Source: Mageeibacillus sp. UBA5747 (GTDB lineage Bacteria > Bacillota > Clostridia > Saccharofermentanales > UBA5734). From it: a stretch of DNA of 8,983 nt. The stretch lies in NCBI GenBank assembly GCA_002419145.1, contig DIFN01000017.1, positions 1 to 8,983 of the forward strand, written 5' to 3'. The translations under genes and the position numbers were made by a program. Position 1 is the stretch's first letter. Every line of letters starts with the position of its first letter. A model generated the notes under the pieces. It was not told where the DNA came from. It saw only the letters and a list, made by a program, of their open reading frames with translations, and made no database searches. Shown piece after piece: positions 5,339-8,983 of the stretch.

Positions 5339-7186
5339 ATGTGTGGGATTGTTGGCTATATCGGATCAGAACCGGTCCTGCCTGTGTTGCTGGACGGCCT
5401 GAGCCGTCTGGAGTATCGCGGGTATGACTCAGCGGGTGTTGCGTTCATTGCAAACGGCCAGATCGACGTCCAGAAGAAAAAAGGCCGCATCCTGAACCTG
5501 CGCGAAAAACTGGAGGACGCCGGTCTTCTGGCCCGCCAGGATATTCACATCGGGATCGGGCATACGCGCTGGGCAACCCATGGTGCGCCGAGCGATGAGA
5601 ATTCCCATCCGCATCTGTCCGCTTCGGGCCGGATAGCCGTCGTCCACAATGGCATCATTGAAAATTATCTCGAACTGAAACGCTTCCTGCAGGACCAGGG
5701 GTTTGAATTTGCATCCGAGACGGATACGGAAGTCATCGCCCATTTGTTGGAATATCATTTTGAAGAAGACGCTGGCCAGGATATCCTGGAAGCCGTACGC
5801 CATACTTTGAATGACCTGGAAGGTTCCTATGCCCTCGGTGTCCTCTGCGCCGATGAGCCAGAGCAGTTCATCGCCGCCCGCAAGGACAGCCCTCTGGTTC
5901 TCGGGATCGGTGAAGGCTGCAATTTCATCGCCTCCGATATCCCCGCCATCCTGAACCACACCAGAAAAATCATCATCATGGAAGACCGCGAGGTCGCCCG
6001 CCTGACCCAAAATGCCATCGAATTGTTCGATGCCTTCGGCCAACGGGTCGACCGCGAACCCCTTGTGGTGACCTGGGACAGCGAAGCGGCAGAGAAGGGT
6101 GGCTTTGAGCATTTCATGATGAAGGAAATGCACGAAGAACCGCGCGCGGTGCGAGACACCATACTGCCGCGCATAAGGGACAACCGGATCTGGTTTGAAA
6201 ATTTCCAAATGAACCGTGCGGACCTGGAAAATCTGGACCGTATCCGGGTCGTGGCCTGTGGCACAGCGGCCCATGCTGGCATTGTTGGCAAATACGTGAT
6301 CGAAGAACTGTGCCGGATCCCGGTTGAAGTCGATGTCGCCTCGGAATTCCGCTACAGAAATCCGATCATCACCGAGCGGACGCTGACGATCATCATCAGC
6401 CAGTCCGGCGAAACACTCGACACACTGGCTGCGATGCGTGAGGCTAAACGCCTCGGCTCGCAGATTCTGGCCATTGTCAACGTCGTCGGCAGCTCGATTG
6501 CCCGTGAAGCGGACCACGTCATCTATACGGTTGCAGGCCCGGAAATTGCCGTTGCCTCGACCAAGGCCTACAATACGCAGCTGGCTGCCTTGTATCTGCT
6601 GGCCTTCCAGATGGCGCACACCCTGGGCCGGATCGATGATGCCGCACTGGGTGGCTATCTGAAGAAAATGGCCGATCTGCCGACCCTGCTCGAAAAGACC
6701 CTGGCTCATCAGGATGATATCCAGCGCTTTGCCGCCGCCCATTTCAATGCGCACAGCATTTTCTTTATCGGCCGTGGCTTGGACTATGCGCTGTCGATGG
6801 AGGCGTCCTTGAAACTCAAGGAAATCTCCTACATCCATTCGGAAGCCTATGCTGGTGGTGAACTCAAGCATGGCACCATTGCCCTGATTGAGGAAGGGAC
6901 GCTGGTTGTCTGTCCGATGACCCAGCCGCAGCTGGTCGAGAAAATGATCAGCAACATCCGTGAGGTCAAGGCGCGTGGGGCCGTGATCCTGGGGATTCTG
7001 ACCCCGGCTTGCGCCCGGGCAGCCGAGGTCTGCGACCTGGTGATCGAACTGCCACAGATCGACCCCCTGCTGGCTCCTGTGGTCGCCGTCACCCCAACGC
7101 AGCTGTTCGCCTATTACATGACGGTCAACAAAGGCTTCGATGTCGATAAGCCAAGAAACCTGGCCAAAAGCGTCACGGTCGAATAA
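5339..7186 (+). CDS. glmS: Glutamine-fructose-6-phosphate aminotransferase (isomerizing)
   Basis: Makes glucosamine-6-phosphate from fructose-6-phosphate and glutamine, the entry step of amino-sugar synthesis and the source of the GlmM substrate. The 615 residues are close to the usual length of about 600-610. The N-terminal glutaminase domain begins MCGIVGYIG, with nucleophile C2, followed by TRWATHG, HPH and HNGIIENY. The sugar-isomerase half has two SIS domains (about 290-425 and 460-595). Visible active-site elements are SQSGET (S354-T359), K492 and E495 in LKLKEISYIH, H511 in GGELKHG, and K610 in the C-terminal tail PRNLAKSVTVE; these correspond to E. coli S347-S349, K485, E488, H504 and K603. 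ATG 5339 is set by the ribosome site overlapping the glmM stop. In many Bacillota glmS is controlled by a self-cleaving ribozyme in its leader; none is present here. Confidence 0.98.
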   Translation: MCGIVGYIGSEPVLPVLLDGLSRLEYRGYDSAGVAFIANGQIDVQKKKGRILNLREKLEDAGLLARQDIHIGIGHTRWATHGAPSDENSHPHLSASGRIAVVHNGIIENYLELKRFLQDQGFEFASETDTEVIAHLLEYHFEEDAGQDILEAVRHTLNDLEGSYALGVLCADEPEQFIAARKDSPLVLGIGEGCNFIASDIPAILNHTRKIIIMEDREVARLTQNAIELFDAFGQRVDREPLVVTWDSEAAEKGGFEHFMMKEMHEEPRAVRDTILPRIRDNRIWFENFQMNRADLENLDRIRVVACGTAAHAGIVGKYVIEELCRIPVEVDVASEFRYRNPIITERTLTIIISQSGETLDTLAAMREAKRLGSQILAIVNVVGSSIAREADHVIYTVAGPEIAVASTKAYNTQLAALYLLAFQMAHTLGRIDDAALGGYLKKMADLPTLLEKTLAHQDDIQRFAAAHFNAHSIFFIGRGLDYALSMEASLKLKEISYIHSEAYAGGELKHGTIALIEEGTLVVCPMTQPQLVEKMISNIREVKARGAVILGILTPACARAAEVCDLVIELPQIDPLLAPVVAVTPTQLFAYYMTVNKGFDVDKPRNLAKSVTVE

Positions 7187-7199
7187 TCCATCGATGCTG

Positions 7200-7236
7200 T
7201 TGCCTGACGGGGTCAAGCCGTCACCCTGGTTGGCAA
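7200..7236 (+). other. Possible RNA hairpin after glmS
   Basis: TGACGG (7205-7210) pairs with CCGTCA (7218-7223) around a 7-nt loop. TTGCC (7200-7204) can extend the stem with GGCAA (7232-7236) across an 8-nt bulge. It begins 14 nt past the glmS stop. No T-tract follows, so it is a candidate 3' mRNA hairpin rather than a clear intrinsic terminator. Confidence 0.35.
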
Positions 7237-7255
7237 GAGCGGGCTGCACCTGTTC

Positions 7256-7306
7256 AAAAAACCGCCCGGTCCTTCGCGTGGTGCTTGCACGAAAGACCGG
7301 GCGGTT
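7256..7306 (-). terminator. Intrinsic terminator of the marR-family gene
   Basis: A perfect 12-bp stem, AACCGCCCGGTC (7260-7271) with GACCGGGCGGTT (7295-7306), can be extended inward. Read on the minus strand it is followed by six T residues (A-run 7256-7261 on plus; two of these T residues also close the stem) and lies 35 nt past the stop of the leftward gene. On the plus strand only TT follows, so termination of the glmS transcript here would be less efficient, though the hairpin could act in both directions. Confidence 0.85.
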
Positions 7307-7341
7307 GCTGGCTGGTGGGTATCAGGTGTCAAGGAGAGGTT

Positions 7342-7839
7342 TCACTCGACAGATTTACGGCGACGTGTCGGTTTGATCGGCTCTTTATCCGGGTCATAGT
7401 CGGCTAGGTTAGTGCGCATCCGGTCAAAAAAGGCATTGACCTGGGCGAGTTCTTCCTTGCTGAAGCCGTTGAACATCCGGTTGTTGATGGTGCTGAAGAT
7501 CTCCTCACAAACTTTGGCTGCCTTTTTGCCTTCGTCGGTCAGTTCGATCTGGTTGTAACGGTTGTCCTTTTCATTGATGGTCTTGGTGATCATGCCACTT
7601 TTTTCCAGACGTTTGACTGAGACAGCAATCGACGGGGTCGTGACATTGAGCGCCTCAGCCAGTTCGGTCTGCGAACAGATACCCTGCTGCTTCAATGTCA
7701 GAAGCAGCGCCGGTTGGCCAATGTAGAGGCCGCGCGACATAGCAACGCGGTACAGGCGGCTACGATGGAGCTGTGTCAGTTTCTTAAAATTTTCTTCGGC
7801 TGAAAAAGGACCAGATTGACTTGCCTTGGCTGATTCCAT
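7342..7839 (-). CDS. MarR-family transcriptional regulator
   Basis: Predicted 165-residue winged-helix repressor or activator. The core (about 37-130) follows the MarR pattern: GLYIGQPALLLTL, then the helix-turn-helix ICSQTELAEALNVTTPSIAVSVKRLEKSGMI (about 54-84), the wing NEKDNRYNQIELTDEG with the conserved D92 and R94, and dimerisation helices at both ends (about 15-36 and 105-148). The tail TRRRKSVE is basic. ATG 7839 is preceded by AAAGGAA (7848-7854 on plus) at normal spacing; another ATG just upstream is out of frame. It is divergent from the amidase gene and shares a 283-bp control region with it, so it may regulate itself and that gene; this is inference. No C-terminal sensor domain or cysteine switch cluster is evident, and the ligand is unknown. 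Confidence 0.93.
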   Translation of the reverse strand: MESAKASQSGPFSAEENFKKLTQLHRSRLYRVAMSRGLYIGQPALLLTLKQQGICSQTELAEALNVTTPSIAVSVKRLEKSGMITKTINEKDNRYNQIELTDEGKKAAKVCEEIFSTINNRMFNGFSKEELAQVNAFFDRMRTNLADYDPDKEPIKPTRRRKSVE

Positions 7840-7920
7840 GTTTCATGTTCCTTTCTTGATTTTTCAGAGATCATCACCGATGCTTTGGGTGGCCCTGAGG
7901 AAAACATCCTGATATGCTTA

Positions 7921-7949
7921 ATGCCAAGTTCGGGTTAAATCTTGGACAT
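7921..7949 (-). repeat. Inverted repeat in the marR-family leader
   Basis: ATGCCAAG (7921-7928) is complementary to CTTGG-A-CAT (7941-7949) with one bulged A at 7946. It lies downstream of the predicted leftward promoter, within the roughly 148-nt leader. It could be an operator half-site pair or an RNA hairpin; neither is proven. Confidence 0.3.
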
Positions 7950-7993
7950 GTTGCAATAAATAGGAGGGCAATAGATCACGATTTCGCTATTTT

Positions 7994-8022
7994 ATGCTAG
8001 ACAATTAACCTGGATCTGTCAA
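7994..8022 (-). promoter_or_regulatory. Leftward promoter for the marR-family gene
   Basis: On the minus strand a perfect -35 TTGACA (8022-8017) is followed after 17 bp by TAGCAT (7999-7994), a 4 of 6 match to the -10 consensus. The start would lie near 7987, giving a leader of about 148 nt before the ATG at 7839. Confidence 0.55.
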
Positions 8023-8044
8023 GGACTTATGTATAATATACAAT
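8016..8044 (+). promoter_or_regulatory. Candidate rightward promoter for the amidase gene
   Basis: CTGTCA (8016-8021, 4 of 6) and TACAAT (8039-8044, 5 of 6) are spaced by 17 bp. An alternative -10, TATAAT at 8032-8037, lacks a convincing -35. The -35 overlaps the leftward -35 on the opposite strand by five bases. Confidence 0.4.
8030..8042 (+). promoter_or_regulatory. Perfect palindrome TGTATA-A-TATACA, possible operator
   Basis: A 13-bp perfect inverted repeat overlaps both candidate -10 elements of the amidase promoter. Its place in the spacer between a MarR-family gene and its divergent neighbour suits an operator. It is also very AT-rich, so chance is possible. Confidence 0.4.
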
Positions 8045-8090
8045 ATAAATTTGCCGGATTTATGAGATAATGAACATGAGATCATTTAGA

Positions 8091-8106
8091 TGTGACATAA
8101 GTTACA
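8091..8106 (+). promoter_or_regulatory. Crp-consensus-like site upstream of the amidase gene
   Basis: TGTGACATAAGTTACA matches TGTGA-N6-TCACA at 9 of 10 positions. It lies downstream of the candidate promoter and 8 nt before the ribosome site, where binding would block transcription. The Crp/Fnr protein in this window has Pro in place of the key Glu of the Crp recognition helix, so it need not read this sequence. Confidence 0.25.
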
Positions 8107-8122
8107 GTTAAACGGAGGTGCT

Positions 8123-8983
8123 GTGTCAGTGCAGCGTTCCAGACTCGTCTTGTCCAGCCTGATGCTGGTCAGTATCCTGACAGTTTTACTATCGATGGTT
8201 GGATTTTTACCAGAAGATAGCACGGCACAAAAACTTGGCTGGATCTCTGCTGAAGGTCAGGCTGCCGGACGAATCAGTGAGGGGGAGCAGATGGGCCCGG
8301 ATCTTTCGCCGAGCCCAGGACCGGCAGACCCTCAGCCCGATCCTGTGACAGGGGATCGGGCCGAGTTTCCAGTCGCCGATATGGTATCTGTGGACGATCC
8401 ATCAGGTCAGCTCTCCAGCTGGCCGTCTCAGTCCTCGATTGAGCAAGTCCGAGAGGTGGATCTGGCATCCTGGACTGGACGTGCCAGAGATCAGATGCCT
8501 TTGGCCGGGGTCACGATTTTCCTCGATCCGGGCCATGGTGGGCAGGATACCGGAGCCCTGTATCCAGCCTATGCGTCAGACCCAATTGTAGTTGAATCTG
8601 AAATCAATCTTGCCATCGCCAAAAAAACCCGAACCGAGCTAGAAGCGCTGGGAGCGACCGTCTTCCTGATTCGAGAATCAGACATCTGGCAATCGATCTT
8701 TTACCGCATTGCCTGGACCGGTCATTACCTGACGGAGCAATTCCTGGATGATCTGGCTGCTGGCGGGTTCCAGTCTGATCGGATCCAGGCGCTGCTGCCA
8801 CTTTTGGATCAGGTGATGCAGATCAACAGTGACAGCGATGAGTCCGGTGGCCGTGGTCTGATGAGTGGGGAAGGTGCCAGCGAGGAATTGCGGCTGCTTC
8901 TGGATGTGCAGGCCCAATACGAAGACGCTCTCTATCTGTCGATCCATTGCAATGCCTTGGATGATGATACCAGTGTCAGAGGG
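8123..8983 (+). CDS. N-acetylmuramoyl-L-alanine amidase (Amidase_3), 3' partial
   Basis: Zinc enzyme that cuts the bond between MurNAc and the peptide stem of peptidoglycan outside the cell. 287 residues are visible and the frame is still open at the window edge. Residues 8-29 form a hydrophobic signal peptide or anchor after basic RSR. A Pro/Ser/Asp-rich linker (about 40-125) follows. The amidase domain starts near 130: FLDPGHGGQDTGA (H138), VVESEINLAI (E158) and SIHCNA (H275) supply the three zinc ligands; the catalytic Glu near the domain end lies beyond the window. The E158-H275 distance of 117 residues is about twice the usual 50-60, so an extra segment is inserted. GTG 8123 follows GGAGG (8114-8118) by 4 nt; GTG 8129 in frame, 10 nt away, is an alternative. 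It is divergent from the MarR-family gene. Confidence 0.9.
   Translation, partial: MSVQRSRLVLSSLMLVSILTVLLSMVGFLPEDSTAQKLGWISAEGQAAGRISEGEQMGPDLSPSPGPADPQPDPVTGDRAEFPVADMVSVDDPSGQLSSWPSQSSIEQVREVDLASWTGRARDQMPLAGVTIFLDPGHGGQDTGALYPAYASDPIVVESEINLAIAKKTRTELEALGATVFLIRESDIWQSIFYRIAWTGHYLTEQFLDDLAAGGFQSDRIQALLPLLDQVMQINSDSDESGGRGLMSGEGASEELRLLLDVQAQYEDALYLSIHCNALDDDTSVRG

Noticed and set aside
5429..7249. Long open frame (606 codons) antisense to glmS
   Set aside because: glmS on the plus strand is full length with all catalytic residues; the antisense frame gives no recognisable domain and is a by-product of the GC-rich codon use.
7960..8005. AGGAGG-like site at about 7963-7968 with ATG 7994 as a small gene
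   Set aside because: The frame from ATG 7994 stops after four codons and the spacing is far too long.
8274..8947. Three short minus-strand open frames (8274-8468, 8604-8801, 8678-8947)
   Set aside because: They are antisense to the amidase, whose zinc-ligand motifs and signal peptide are clear on the plus strand.
1..8983. CRISPR arrays, insertion sequences, tRNA or rRNA genes
   Set aside because: No spaced direct repeats, transposase, terminal inverted repeats or cloverleaf-like sequences were seen.

Overview
The window looks like a chromosomal segment of an anaerobic, moderately high-GC member of the Bacillota, probably Clostridia. This rests on three things seen here: a diadenylate cyclase (CdaA-type) locus next to glmM, strong Shine-Dalgarno sites with some TTG and GTG starts, and a fumarate-reductase-type flavoprotein. 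No species can be named from the sequence alone.

Layout, left to right. (1) 1-1377, +: the 3' part of a soluble FAD-dependent fumarate-reductase/flavocytochrome-c-type reductase, missing only its 5' end. (2) 1542-2276, +: a Crp/Fnr-family regulator with its own sigma70-like promoter at 1459-1487. (3) 2299-3816, +: a protein joining a complete membrane diadenylate cyclase (CdaA) to a transmembrane helix and one YbbR domain (CdaR-like). Elsewhere these are usually two separate, interacting proteins. (4) A 155-bp AT-rich spacer with repeated TTGTAACAA palindromes and an extended -10 promoter. (5) 3972-5327 glmM and 5339-7186 glmS, 11 bp apart, the two enzymes that feed UDP-GlcNAc and peptidoglycan synthesis. 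(6) 7342-7839, -: a MarR-family regulator ending at a strong intrinsic terminator. (7) A 283-bp divergent intergenic region with overlapping promoters and palindromes. (8) 8123 to the window end, +: a secreted or membrane-anchored N-acetylmuramoyl-L-alanine amidase, cut at its 3' end.

The core is a c-di-AMP/cell-wall-precursor cluster. GlmM is known in Bacillus and Listeria to bind CdaA and dampen c-di-AMP synthesis, and CdaR/YbbR is the extracytoplasmic regulator of CdaA. Here the cyclase and its YbbR regulator are covalently fused and sit directly upstream of glmM-glmS and downstream of a Crp/Fnr regulator. No glmS ribozyme is seen upstream of either glm gene. The flanking amidase also acts on the cell wall, but no shared control with the cluster is shown.

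The most noteworthy items are the CdaA-YbbR fusion with its long Ala-rich linker, the palindrome cluster at the glmM promoter, the extra ~60-residue segment inside the amidase catalytic domain, and the divergent marR/amidase promoter region with overlapping -35 elements.
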